Shown: positions 1-7,002, counted from the stretch's first letter. The stretch: DNA of 11,458 nt from Oscillospiraceae bacterium (GCA_029098085.1 JAQXNQ010000097.1:1-11458), one strand, 5' to 3'. A program made the numbers and translations. Notes: generated by a model from the letters alone, not told the origin.

Positions 1-101
1 ATCCCGCCTACGCCCAGGTGCGCAGCCAGCTGAGAGAGAAGCTGCTGGCCTATATTCTGCAGGAGGAAGGCAAGACGCCGGAAATCCGTCCTGCGACCTG
101 A
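1..101 (+). CDS. C-terminal tail of a truncated gene, possibly a sulfatase
   Basis: An open frame enters from the left edge (first whole codon at base 3) and ends with TGA at 99-101, giving 32 visible residues. They start PAYAQVRSQLREKLLAYIL, which resembles the last helix of type I sulfatases (alkaline phosphatase superfamily), where a DPxYAxVRxxLxxxLL-like segment is common near the C-terminus; the cut first codon ends in AT, compatible with Asp. No catalytic residue is visible, so the family call is only a resemblance. The strong terminator 45 bp downstream supports this being the real end of a transcription unit. It could be any protein with an amphipathic C-terminal helix. Confidence 0.45.
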   Translation, partial: PAYAQVRSQLREKLLAYILQEEGKTPEIRPAT

Positions 102-146
102 AGTGAATGAAGGAGCGTCTCTGGTCTGCAGGGACGCTCAGGGTGG

Positions 147-184
147 ATGTCCCGCGGCCAGGATGACGGCCGCGGGACATTTTC
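147..184 (+). terminator. Rho-independent terminator of the left-edge gene
   Basis: A perfect 13-bp GC-rich stem (147-159 with 168-180; left arm ATGTCCCGCGGCC) has an 8-nt loop and runs into a short T tract (180-183). It lies 45 bp after the stop of the left-edge gene and before the promoter of the next unit. Confidence 0.85.
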
Positions 185-313
185 CTGCGCGTTGGCGAAT
201 CTTCTCTGCATTTGTTTGCAGCGGGCTCTGCCTGACCGGCAGGGCTGAAACGGTTCCGCGGCCTCCTGTCAAAAAAGTACCGGACAAAAACGGGATTATT
301 TGCAGAAAATCCG

Positions 314-342
314 TTGAAATTCGACATTTCTTTCGTTATAAT
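314..342 (+). promoter_or_regulatory. Sigma-A-type promoter for the muramidase unit
   Basis: TTGAAA at 314-319 and a perfect TATAAT at 337-342 are separated by 17 bp. Transcription would begin near 349, leaving a leader of about 55 nt before the TTG start at 405. The preceding stretch (185-313) has no gene; it contains one 8-bp hairpin (225-245, one G-T pair) of the same GGCTCTGCC type seen in other intergenic regions. Confidence 0.8.
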
Positions 343-404
343 GGAAGAGAACCGATTTTCATCCGGCCGGTGTTTTCCGGCCCGTCCCATAAGGAGCAAC
401 TGTC

Positions 405-1460
405 TTGAACCACACCCAACGACCCGAACCGCAGCGTCCCCGCCGATCCCGGCGCGTCCCCACCGGCGCACAGATTGCCGCTCCCCTGCTGGGCATTCTC
501 TGCGTGGTGCTGGCCGTGATGACCGCTGTGTTTTATCTGCAAAGCAATTATCTGAACAAGGAAACCGAGGAAACCCGGGCGGAAGCCTCCGCCGCCGTGG
601 CAGAGCTGGAGCAGGAGCTGCAGCAGACCCTGGACAGCACCATCCCCATCAGCGAGTTCAAGGCCAACGCGGCCGGCTACAATGTAAGCGCCGAGTTCAT
701 CCAGCAGTTTTTCGACGATGTGGTGGTATACAAGGACGAGACCATCGTCTACGCCCCCATCGATCCGGAGCTGCCCAAAAACAGCTACGACTGGTCCGGT
801 CTGAAGCGGGAAAACGGCCGCTTCTCCTATGAGCCCGAGGGCAGCGTTCACGCAAAGCTGGGCATCGACGTAGCCAGGTTCCAGGGCGACATCGACTGGG
901 AAAAGGTGGCGGCGGACGGCATTCAGTTCGCCATGATCCGGATGGGCTACCGGGGCTACGGCTCCGGCGATCTGGTCACCGACGAAACCTTCCGCCGGAA
1001 CATGGAGGGCGCGCTGGCAAACGGCCTGCAGGCGGGGGTCTACTTCTTCTCTCAGGCCATCACCGAGGAGGAAGCCGTTGAGGAAGCGGAGTACCTGCTG
1101 GCGGCCATTGACGGCTATGACCTGCGGATGCCGGTGGTCTTCGACATGGAGATGGTCACCGAAAGCGATACCGCCCGGGCCAACGGCCTGACGCCCCAGC
1201 AGCGCACCGCCATCACCAAAGCCTTCTGCCGGCGCATCGAGGAGGCGGGCTACACCGCCATGATCTACGGAAACCCCGCCTGGCTCCTGTCCAGAATCCA
1301 GCTGAAGGAGCTGACCGATTACCCGGTCTGGCTGGCCCAGTATTACCGGGAGCCCTTCTTCCCCTACAGCTTTTCCATGTGGCAGTACACAAACACCGGC
1401 CGGGTGGACGGCATCAGCGGCAATGTTGATCTGAACCTCTGCTTTGTTTCCGGCTGGTAA
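405..1460 (+). CDS. Membrane-anchored GH25 muramidase (lysozyme)
   Basis: A 351-residue protein predicted to cleave the MurNAc-GlcNAc bond of peptidoglycan outside the cell membrane. A basic N-terminus (1-20) precedes one hydrophobic helix (about 22-45), then a charged, probably coiled-coil stretch (51-78) and a linker. The GH25 domain runs from about 152 to the end: GIDVARFQG at 153-161 carries the conserved first Asp (D155), FDMEM at 246-250 the catalytic D-x-E pair (D247, E249), and MWQYT (325-329) with GNVDLN (339-344) are the usual late GH25 motifs. The start is TTG at 405, chosen because AAGGAG (391-396) lies 8 nt upstream and no ATG precedes the anchor in frame. No signal peptidase site is evident, so it probably stays anchored with the enzyme outside. 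The next gene follows 24 bp later, likely in the same transcript. A housekeeping wall-remodelling role fits better than a phage endolysin, since no phage genes are nearby. Confidence 0.92.
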   Translation: MNHTQRPEPQRPRRSRRVPTGAQIAAPLLGILCVVLAVMTAVFYLQSNYLNKETEETRAEASAAVAELEQELQQTLDSTIPISEFKANAAGYNVSAEFIQQFFDDVVVYKDETIVYAPIDPELPKNSYDWSGLKRENGRFSYEPEGSVHAKLGIDVARFQGDIDWEKVAADGIQFAMIRMGYRGYGSGDLVTDETFRRNMEGALANGLQAGVYFFSQAITEEEAVEEAEYLLAAIDGYDLRMPVVFDMEMVTESDTARANGLTPQQRTAITKAFCRRIEEAGYTAMIYGNPAWLLSRIQLKELTDYPVWLAQYYREPFFPYSFSMWQYTNTGRVDGISGNVDLNLCFVSGW

Positions 1461-1484
1461 TCTATATCGAAAGGTCGCGATCCC

Positions 1485-1778
1485 ATGTCCGTGTCAGAAG
1501 TCAACCCTCTTCAGGTCATGCTGCAGCCGGTTCTGCAGTTTCTGCAGCCCTGGATCACACCGGTGACCCAGGTCATCGCCGCTCTTGCGCTGCTCTACTG
1601 CCTTCTGCTGACCGCCCGCGTCTTCAAATACCCCAGAAGCGACGCGGAACATGAAGAGTCGCGAAAAAAATCCCTGCGCAGTCTGCGCAACGGCGTCATC
1701 AGCAGTCTGCTGGTCATCGCTCTGACGCTGGCCCTGCGGTGGGGACTGCTGACCCTGGGAGACTGGATCGGGCTGTAA
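1485..1778 (+). CDS. Small two-helix membrane protein, unknown function
   Basis: A 97-residue protein I do not recognise. Two hydrophobic segments are clear: about 26-46 (centred on IAALALLYCLLLTA) and about 70-91 (centred on ISSLLVIALTLAL). The loop between them (47-69) is rich in Arg and Lys and should be cytoplasmic, placing both ends outside. Start ATG has GAAAGG (1469-1474) 10 nt upstream. It sits 24 bp after the GH25 muramidase and before the terminator, so the two are probably cotranscribed. The layout resembles VirB2-type pilin-like proteins or a holin in general shape only. No conserved motif supports either, and the muramidase partner carries its own anchor, which argues against a classic holin-endolysin pair. 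Confidence 0.72.
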   Translation: MSVSEVNPLQVMLQPVLQFLQPWITPVTQVIAALALLYCLLLTARVFKYPRSDAEHEESRKKSLRSLRNGVISSLLVIALTLALRWGLLTLGDWIGL

Positions 1779-1825
1779 GGCCGTCCGGAAAGGGAACTGC
1801 TCAGCTCATTTTACTGACATGTCAG

Positions 1826-1860
1826 GGCTTCGCCTGTACAGAAGGCGGAGTCTTTTCTTT
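1826..1860 (+). terminator. Terminator after the muramidase / membrane-protein pair
   Basis: The stem 1828-1835 with 1843-1850 (CTTCGCCT with AGGCGGAG, one G-T pair) can extend by two further pairs at its base. It has a 7-nt loop and is followed by TCTTTTCTTT. It lies 50 bp past the stop at 1778. Confidence 0.7.
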
Positions 1861-1939
1861 GTGATTCCGTTTCCATTGGTCAATTTTCATCAAACTGAAA
1901 GCCCAAATGTCACCAATCTTACGAAAAGAAGAAAACACC

Positions 1940-2007
1940 TTTTCTTTTCCACCGGATTGTCGTATAATAAAAGGGCAAATATGTCTAAACTTTGTCTAAA
2001 GAGGTGA
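1940..2007 (+). promoter_or_regulatory. Probable promoter and ribosome site for the E2-like gene
   Basis: A perfect TATAAT lies at 1963-1968. The hexamer 17 bp upstream (TTTTCT, 1940-1945) is a poor -35 box, so the promoter may need an activator or be weak. GAGGTGA at 2001-2007 is a good Shine-Dalgarno 6 nt before the GTG start at 2014. The AT-rich stretch 1861-1960 upstream holds no gene. Confidence 0.55.
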
Positions 2008-2013
2008 CCGATT

Positions 2014-2871
2014 GTGTTCGGAAAGAGAACAGACGGACGGCAGGTTCGCACGCTGGAGCCCATTCAGCGCATCATGCCGTACATCATGAAAACCCGCACC
2101 GATTCCATGAATATGTTTCAGGATACCATTTCCTGTCAATATCTGGACGACTACATCCGTGAAAAGGCGGAGCAGGGCATCAAGCTGGAGTATATTCACA
2201 TCGTGCTGGCAACCATGGTGCGGCTGCTGGCCCTCCGCCCCCAGCTCAACCGATTTGTAATGAGAGGGAGAATTTTTACCCGCAGTAAAATCTGGATCAG
2301 CTTTGTGGTGCACCGCTCCCTGAAAAACACCGATGCCGGCACCACCATCAAGCTCTGCTTCGAGGGAACCGAGGACATCTTCGAGGTGGCCCGGAAGATC
2401 AACGAAGCGGTGGAGCGGGAGCTGGCAGCGGAAGACGGCAGCAACAGCACCGACAAGACGGCCGCCCTCGTCATGAAAATCCCGGGGCCGCTGATCCAGC
2501 TTGCCGTCAACTTCCTGATGTTTCTGGACCGGCACGACATGCTGCCCAAAGCCATCATGGAGGCCAGCCCCTTCCACACTTCTCTGTTTTTCACCAACCT
2601 GAAGTCCCTGGGCATCAACCACATTTACCACCATGTCTACGAGTTCGGCACCACCGGACTGTTCCTGGCTCTGGGCAAGGAGAAGATGCAGCCCGCCGTC
2701 AGCGGCGACACGACGGCTCCCGCCAAAACCCTGGGCTTCGGCCTGGTCATGGACGAGCGGTTCTGCGACGGCCTGTATTTCGCCCGCTCCCTGCGGATGA
2801 TGAAGAAATTCCTCCGCACTCCTTCCCTGCTGGAGGTTCCGCTGCCCGCCAAAACCGAGGATATTCCCTGA
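2014..2871 (+). CDS. Stand-alone E2/CAT-fold acyltransferase-like protein
   Basis: A 285-residue protein resembling the catalytic domain of 2-oxoacid dehydrogenase E2 (dihydrolipoamide acyltransferase; chloramphenicol acetyltransferase fold). The N-terminal MPYIMKTRTDSMN (21-33) corresponds to the substrate-entry strand of E2, LFFTNLKSLG (191-200) to the conserved SNLG-type core strand, and LVMDERFCDG (244-253) to the C-terminal active-site strand. No lipoyl domain or E3-binding domain is present. In E2 and CAT the last motif is HxxxDG; here it reads ERFCDG, so Asp252 and Gly253 are kept but the general-base His is replaced by Glu248. Normal E2-type transfer from lipoamide is therefore doubtful; the substrate is unknown. 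The GTG start is set by GAGGTGA 6 nt upstream. The gene is monocistronic: its own promoter precedes it and a terminator follows. From memory, similar single-domain proteins occur in other Clostridia, often annotated as 2-oxoacid dehydrogenase acyltransferases. Confidence 0.78.
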   Translation: MFGKRTDGRQVRTLEPIQRIMPYIMKTRTDSMNMFQDTISCQYLDDYIREKAEQGIKLEYIHIVLATMVRLLALRPQLNRFVMRGRIFTRSKIWISFVVHRSLKNTDAGTTIKLCFEGTEDIFEVARKINEAVERELAAEDGSNSTDKTAALVMKIPGPLIQLAVNFLMFLDRHDMLPKAIMEASPFHTSLFFTNLKSLGINHIYHHVYEFGTTGLFLALGKEKMQPAVSGDTTAPAKTLGFGLVMDERFCDGLYFARSLRMMKKFLRTPSLLEVPLPAKTEDIP

Positions 2872-2950
2872 TAACGGAGCATATGGTGCATACGGTTGGG
2901 AATTATTTTCTGATATTATACGATCAGGATTGAACAGAAGCCAAAAAGAC

Positions 2951-2985
2951 AGCCGCCCGGCAGAAACGTCGGGCGGCTCTTTTCA
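2951..2985. terminator. Bidirectional terminator between convergent genes
   Basis: The stem AGCCGCCCG (2951-2959) with CGGGCGGCT (2970-2978) can extend inward by a G-T and a C-G pair to 11 bp. CTTTTC follows on the + strand and GTCTTTTTGG on the - strand. It serves the E2-like gene (+, stop 2871) and the diguanylate cyclase (-, stop near 3003). Confidence 0.88.
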
Positions 2986-3002
2986 TGACAAGGCTTTCTG
3001 CT

Positions 3003-4226
3003 TTACAGTGCGCTTTCCCCTTCGGAGGACTCGTCCCAGGCGCAGACCAGGCAGTTCTTCCCCCGGCTTTTGGCCAGGTACAGCGCATCGTCCGCCCGGC
3101 TCAGCATGGATTCCCAGCTGGACGCGCCGACCGGCAGATCGGAGAAGCCGCCCATGCTGACCGTCAGCCAGGGGCCCTTCCCCTCCACGGGATTCTTCAG
3201 GTGCAGATCCAGAATGGTCTGCTGCAGCTCCCCGGCCCGGGCCCGCAGCGCCTCCCGGCCCATGTTCTCCGCCACAAAGAGAAATTCCTCGCCGCCGTAG
3301 CGGATCAGGTACTCCCCCTCGCCCATGAGGGCGTTGAGGGCCTGCGCCGCCTGCTGGAGGCAGGCATCCCCGGCCAGATGGCCGAACTGGTCGTTGTACT
3401 GCTTGAAATCGTCCACATCCAGCATCAGAAAGGCCAGCGGCTTTCCGGAGGCTGCGCATTTTTCGCAGATCCGGGGCAGATCCTCGCCCAGAAAGCGGCG
3501 GTTGAAGGTGCCGGTCAGGGCGTCATGGCGCACCAGACGGCTCAGCATCCGGTTACTGCTGCGGATGTCCTCGTTCTGCTGCAGGATCAGCTCCCGGTCC
3601 CGGAAGGTCACCCGCTCGTAATGGTACCGGTAGCAGACCATCAGAAACGCCACCAGGTTCACCATGAACAGATGGAAGAACGCGTTGTACACATCCTTCA
3701 TGTCCTCCGGGCGAAACAGCGGAATGCCTACCATCAGCGCGAGCTGAGCCAGAGTGTACAGCAACAGAGCGGGCAGAGGCCGGATGTACATCACCATGGC
3801 GATCACCAGCGCCATGACCAGATAGCCGCCCACATTGTCCGAGGTGCGCTGGTCATAGATGGTCACTGCCGCCTGCCAGGCAACCAGAAAGCTTTCGTAG
3901 GCCAGCTGCAGCCGGTACACCCACTCCGCGCTCCCCGGCATGCTCCGCCGAAGGCGGAAGGCCAGCCAGAGGATCACGGCGGTGGCGGCAGCCAGCACCA
4001 CATACAGGACAAGATAGACCCGGCTGGCGGCCGTGCGCATGGTGCCGCCGGTGTAGGCCACCACATGAAGAATATTAAAAATCTGCAGGCCCAGAACCAG
4101 CGCCGCCGCTACCCAGTAGTACCGCAGAATATGCTCGGCACGGGAGATGCGGAACCGCCGCTCCTGCTCCTCCGAAAGGACATTTCCCACCAGCAGCTGT
4201 CCCAGCTTGTGGAATGCTTGTGTCAT
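3003..4226 (-). CDS. Membrane diguanylate cyclase (GGDEF domain)
   Basis: A 407-residue protein predicted to make cyclic di-GMP from two GTP. The N-terminal half has about six hydrophobic helices (roughly 38-57, 70-91, 112-125, 134-148, 152-170, 184-200), then a short linker helix and a GGDEF domain from about 233 to the end. It begins HDALTGTFNRR (234-244), with metal-binding Asp270 in LMLDVDDFK and the active loop RYGGEEF at 309-315. The inhibitory I-site RxxD expected just upstream is replaced by GEGE, so product feedback is probably absent. The membrane part is not a sensor family I can name. The start at 4226 is preferred over an in-frame ATG at 4274: GGAAGG (4236-4241) lies 9 nt upstream, whereas the upstream ATG is only 12 nt from the -10 box and has no ribosome site. 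The gene is transcribed alone, divergently from the aminotransferase. Confidence 0.9.
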   Translation of the reverse strand: MTQAFHKLGQLLVGNVLSEEQERRFRISRAEHILRYYWVAAALVLGLQIFNILHVVAYTGGTMRTAASRVYLVLYVVLAAATAVILWLAFRLRRSMPGSAEWVYRLQLAYESFLVAWQAAVTIYDQRTSDNVGGYLVMALVIAMVMYIRPLPALLLYTLAQLALMVGIPLFRPEDMKDVYNAFFHLFMVNLVAFLMVCYRYHYERVTFRDRELILQQNEDIRSSNRMLSRLVRHDALTGTFNRRFLGEDLPRICEKCAASGKPLAFLMLDVDDFKQYNDQFGHLAGDACLQQAAQALNALMGEGEYLIRYGGEEFLFVAENMGREALRARAGELQQTILDLHLKNPVEGKGPWLTVSMGGFSDLPVGASSWESMLSRADDALYLAKSRGKNCLVCAWDESSEGESAL

Positions 4227-4286
4227 AAATTCCTGCCTTCCCCGCAGCAATCGTCTCTGCGGTTTCAGTTGCATCCGTTTTTATTT

Positions 4287-4315
4287 ATTATACCGCAAAT
4301 TGACAGCCGACTCAA
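4287..4315 (-). promoter_or_regulatory. Promoter of the diguanylate cyclase gene
   Basis: Read on the - strand, TTGAGT (4315-4310) and TATAAT (4292-4287) are 17 bp apart. Initiation near 4280 gives a leader of roughly 50 nt to the ATG at 4226, which supports that start. Confidence 0.8.
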
Positions 4316-4359
4316 CCTTTATTTTAAGGCTTTTCAAAAATTTTACGTTCGACTTTCCG

Positions 4360-4388
4360 TTGCATCATCCCTCATTTTATGCTATGAT
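4360..4388 (+). promoter_or_regulatory. Extended -10 promoter of the aminotransferase unit
   Basis: TTGCAT (4360-4365) lies 17 bp from TATGAT (4383-4388), which is preceded by TG plus one base (4380-4382), an extended -10 element. The leader to the ATG at 4433 would be about 38 nt. It is back to back with the cyclase promoter; the -35 boxes are about 45 bp apart. Confidence 0.7.
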
Positions 4389-4432
4389 GGAAACAAACCA
4401 TGAACGATGCCGCATGACGGCGGAAAGAAGCG

Positions 4433-5605
4433 ATGAAATTGAAGTTTTCCAAACGGATGGACCGGTTCGGCGAGGGCATTTTTGCCACGCTGCTGGCCGA
4501 AAAGAATAAACTGCAGGAGGCCGGACGGGAGGTCATCGACCTGAGCGTCGGCACCCCCAACATTCCCCCTGCGCCCCATATTATCGAAGCCCTGACCCGC
4601 GCCGCCGCGGATCCCCTGAACTATATCTATGCCATCAACGACACCGCTGCCCTGCAGCAGGCCGCCTCCGACTGGTACAGCCGCCGCTACGGCGTCTCCA
4701 TCGACCCCAAAACCGAGGTGGTTTCCCTGCTGGGCTCCCAGGAGGGACTGGCTCACATCGCCCTGTCCATCGTGGACGAGGGGGAGATTGTGCTGGTGCC
4801 GGATCCCTGCTATCCCGTCTTCGGGGACGGCCCCGCCATTGCCGGGGCCAGGCTCTGGTATATGCCCATGCTGCCGGAGAAGAACTACCTGATTGACTTT
4901 GCTGAGATTCCTGACGAGGTCGCCGACGCCGCCCGGCTGATGGTGGTCTCCTATCCCAACAACCCCACTGCGGCGGTGGCTCCCGACTGGTGGTACCGCC
5001 AGCTCATCGACTTTGCCAAAGCCCACGACATCATCGTACTCCACGACAACGCCTACAGCGAGCTGACCTTCGACGGCCTCCGCTGCGGCAGCTTCCTGCA
5101 GTACGAGGGGGCAAAGGAGGTGGGCGTGGAGTTCAACTCCCTGTCCAAGACCTACGGTCTGGCCGGTGCCCGTTGCGGCTTCTGTCTGGGAAACCGGGAG
5201 GTGGTCTCCCACCTGAAGGTGCTCAAATCCAATATGGACTACGGCATGTTCCTGCCGGTGCAGCAGGCCGCCATCGCCGCCATTACCGGCGACCAGGCCT
5301 GTGTGGCCGTCACCCGGGCCGCCTATGAGCAGCGCCGGAACATTCTGGTGGACGGCCTGAACGCCATCGGCTGGCCCATTGAAAAGCCCCGGGCCACCAT
5401 GTTCGTCTGGGCGCCCCTGCCCGCCGGGTTCACCGACTCCCGGGCCTTTGCCATGGAGCTGCTGGAAAAGACCGGCGTCATGGTCACCCCCGGTGCCGCC
5501 TTCGGCCCCTCCGGCGAGGGACATGTCCGGCTGGCGCTGGTGCGGACGGAGGAAGAGATGCGCCGCGCCATCGACGCCATCGACCAAAGCGGCATTCTGA
5601 AGTAA
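4433..5605 (+). CDS. Class I/II PLP-dependent aminotransferase (LL-DAP aminotransferase-like)
   Basis: A 390-residue fold-type I aminotransferase, full length for the family. Visible landmarks: substrate-side DLSVGTPNIPP (36-46), YPNNPT (174-179) with the cofactor-contacting Asn, HDNAYSE (204-210) with the Asp that pairs with the pyridine nitrogen and the cofactor-phosphate Tyr, SLSKTYGLAGARCGF (236-250) with the Schiff-base Lys239, and HVRLAL (364-369) with the carboxylate-binding Arg366. The NPT and SKT-GLAGAR spacing and the N-terminal region resemble the group annotated as LL-diaminopimelate or alanine/aspartate-like aminotransferases. Exact substrate cannot be read from sequence, and no other lysine-pathway gene is adjacent. 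GGAAAG at 4422-4427 provides the ribosome site for the ATG at 4433. The propeller protein gene follows after 27 bp without a terminator, so the two are likely cotranscribed. Confidence 0.9.
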   Translation: MKLKFSKRMDRFGEGIFATLLAEKNKLQEAGREVIDLSVGTPNIPPAPHIIEALTRAAADPLNYIYAINDTAALQQAASDWYSRRYGVSIDPKTEVVSLLGSQEGLAHIALSIVDEGEIVLVPDPCYPVFGDGPAIAGARLWYMPMLPEKNYLIDFAEIPDEVADAARLMVVSYPNNPTAAVAPDWWYRQLIDFAKAHDIIVLHDNAYSELTFDGLRCGSFLQYEGAKEVGVEFNSLSKTYGLAGARCGFCLGNREVVSHLKVLKSNMDYGMFLPVQQAAIAAITGDQACVAVTRAAYEQRRNILVDGLNAIGWPIEKPRATMFVWAPLPAGFTDSRAFAMELLEKTGVMVTPGAAFGPSGEGHVRLALVRTEEEMRRAIDAIDQSGILK

Positions 5606-5632
5606 AATTCTTTCCGGAAAGGAAGGATTCCA

Positions 5633-6688
5633 ATGGAAAAATCTGTTTCGGCACCGCCTGCGGGACTGCCCGCCCGCATCTTCACCGGCCACTGGCAGGG
5701 CGGACATATTCAGGGCATCGCCCTGGACCGGCAGCGCAGGCACCTGTACTGCTCCTTCACCACCGAGCTGGTCAAGCTGGATCTGCAGGGAAACCTGATC
5801 GGAACGGTGGAGGGTCTCACCGGCCATCTGGGCTGCCTCTGCCTGGGACCGGACGGCCGGATCTACGGCTCGCTGGAGTATAAAAACGACGCCATCGGTC
5901 AGGGCATCCTGAAACGGAAGGGCATCGACGCCCGGCATCCCGACGCCTTTTATATCGCCGTTTTCGACGGAGAGCGGATCACCCGTCCTCATATGGACGC
6001 GGCCCGGGACGGTGTCATGACGGCGGTCTGTCTGCCGGAGGTGGCGGAGGACTACGCCTTTCCCGGCCACCGGTACGGCTGCAGCGGCATCGACGGGCTT
6101 TCCTTCGGGCCGGATTTCGGGCGGCCGGACAGCGCGCCCCTGCTCTGTGTGGCCTGCGGCATTTACGGCGACACCGGGCGAGCCGACAACGACCATCAGG
6201 TGCTGCTGCAGTATGACACCCGGGACTGGAGCAGGCTGGAAGGGCCGCTGAGCCCCGACACCCTCCGCCGGGAGGGCGCAGCATGCCGGAAGCGGTACTT
6301 CGTCCGCACCGGCAACACCACCTACGGCGTGCAGAATCTGGAGTATGATCCCTTCCTGAACCGCTGGCTCATGGCGGTCTATCCCGGCAAAAAGCCGCAG
6401 TTTCCCAACCGCCCGCTCTACATGATCGATGGGAGCGTTCCGCCCGTCCGGACGGCCCTGCAGGGGCTTCCGGAGGAGGGAGAACTTCTTTCCCTCTGCG
6501 GCGGCGGACTGCCCCATCCGTCCGGCATCGAGGGCTGGGATTTTCCCTGGGGCAGCACCGGCATCGCCGCCCTGGGGGACGGGTACTACTATTTTTCCGA
6601 GGATCGGAGGGAGGATGCGGGGTACTGCTCCGACATCCGCCTGTACCGGTGGTGCGGAGAGCCGGAGAGAGCTTTTGTACCGGTGTGA
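5633..6688 (+). CDS. Probable beta-propeller protein of unknown function
   Basis: A 351-residue protein with no signal peptide or membrane helix, so probably cytoplasmic. Several segments look like propeller blades of the SMP-30/NHL kind: HIQGIALDRQRRHLYCSF (25-42) followed by LVKLDLQGNLIGTVEGL, then GCLCLGPDGRIYGSLEY (67-83), later GIDGLSFGPDFG with an Asp-rich GDTGRADNDHQ stretch, YGVQNLEYDPFLNRWLMAVY, and near the end STGIAALGDGYYYFSED. The DGxIYG and aspartate-rich loops could bind a metal or a sugar acid as in gluconolactonase-like enzymes, but I see no complete catalytic set, so no reaction is assigned. AAGGAAGG (5618-5625) sits 7 nt before the ATG. The 27-bp gap to the aminotransferase suggests one transcript and perhaps a shared metabolite. 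No immediate terminator follows. Confidence 0.75.
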   Translation: MEKSVSAPPAGLPARIFTGHWQGGHIQGIALDRQRRHLYCSFTTELVKLDLQGNLIGTVEGLTGHLGCLCLGPDGRIYGSLEYKNDAIGQGILKRKGIDARHPDAFYIAVFDGERITRPHMDAARDGVMTAVCLPEVAEDYAFPGHRYGCSGIDGLSFGPDFGRPDSAPLLCVACGIYGDTGRADNDHQVLLQYDTRDWSRLEGPLSPDTLRREGAACRKRYFVRTGNTTYGVQNLEYDPFLNRWLMAVYPGKKPQFPNRPLYMIDGSVPPVRTALQGLPEEGELLSLCGGGLPHPSGIEGWDFPWGSTGIAALGDGYYYFSEDRREDAGYCSDIRLYRWCGEPERAFVPV

Positions 6689-6727
6689 TCAAAGCACAAC
6701 CGCATAAACCGCTATTTACAGATAAAA

Positions 6728-6786
6728 GCCTGCCGCCCCCTGACAGGGCTGCAGGCCAGCGTGTCGATAAAGGCAACGCTTATCGA
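6728..6786. repeat. Two hairpins after the propeller gene
   Basis: The first hairpin pairs GCCTGC (6728-6733) with GCAGGC (6751-6756), with an inner CCCT/AGGG pairing. The second pairs TCGATAA (6764-6770) with TTATCGA (6780-6786) around a 9-nt loop. Neither has a T tract, so they are not clear terminators for the gene ending at 6688. They open the hairpin-rich stretch that continues to 7063. Confidence 0.5.
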
Positions 6787-6790
6787 TAGA

Positions 6791-7002
6791 TTGCACAAAT
6801 AAAGTTTTACTCGATTTTTTTCAAAAAATCGCGGATTCCAAAGGCAGAGCCTTGGTCGCCCTCCGCAGAGGGCGAAATCCTGCTTTTCCGCGCCCGGCGC
6901 GGACAATCAAGACAAAAAAGCGCGGCCCGCAGGCCGCAAGATACTAACTGGACAAAGCCATGCCCGCTTCCAGCGGGCATATACTTCACCTTCTTTGTGC
7001 AA
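6791..7002. repeat. Hairpin cluster bounded by inverted repeats; MITE-like candidate
   Basis: Within 212 bp there are six hairpins: 6812-6831 (CGATTTTTT arm), 6838-6855 (CCAAAGGC/GCCTTGG, one bulge), 6857-6874 (CGCCCTC, loop CGCA), 6888-6902 (CCGCGC), 6922-6937 (GCGGCC, loop CGCA) and 6960-6980 (ATGCCCGC). The ends are inverted copies of each other: TTGCACAAATAAAGT (6791-6805) and, on the other strand, TTGCACAAAGAAGGT (7002-6988), 13 of 15 matching. No convincing target-site duplication is seen. No protein-coding frame here is credible. This could be a non-autonomous element, an extragenic palindrome array, or a structured transcript. Confidence 0.5.

Noticed and set aside
103..408. A 101-codon + strand ORF between the left-edge gene and the muramidase
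   Set aside because: It crosses the terminator at 147-184 and the promoter at 314-342, and its product is unpatterned.
1485..1778. Holin of a phage lysis cassette with the GH25 enzyme
   Set aside because: No phage genes are nearby, the muramidase is membrane-anchored rather than soluble, and the order (enzyme first) is unusual for a lysis cassette. Kept only as a remote possibility.
1814..1825. Perfect palindrome CTGACATGTCAG considered as an operator
   Set aside because: It lies just before a terminator and after a stop codon, far from any promoter box, and is short enough to occur by chance.
2985..4403. A 472-codon + strand frame opposite the diguanylate cyclase
   Set aside because: The - strand frame has the GGDEF domain, membrane helices, promoter and ribosome site. 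The + strand product is His/Gln/Pro-rich and has no domain.
4382..6517. A 711-codon open frame on the - strand opposite the aminotransferase and propeller genes
   Set aside because: It is antisense to two genes with ribosome sites, and the aminotransferase sense frame has a full catalytic motif set. Its product is Gly/Val/His/Gln-rich with no recognisable domain, as expected for the complement of GC-rich codons.
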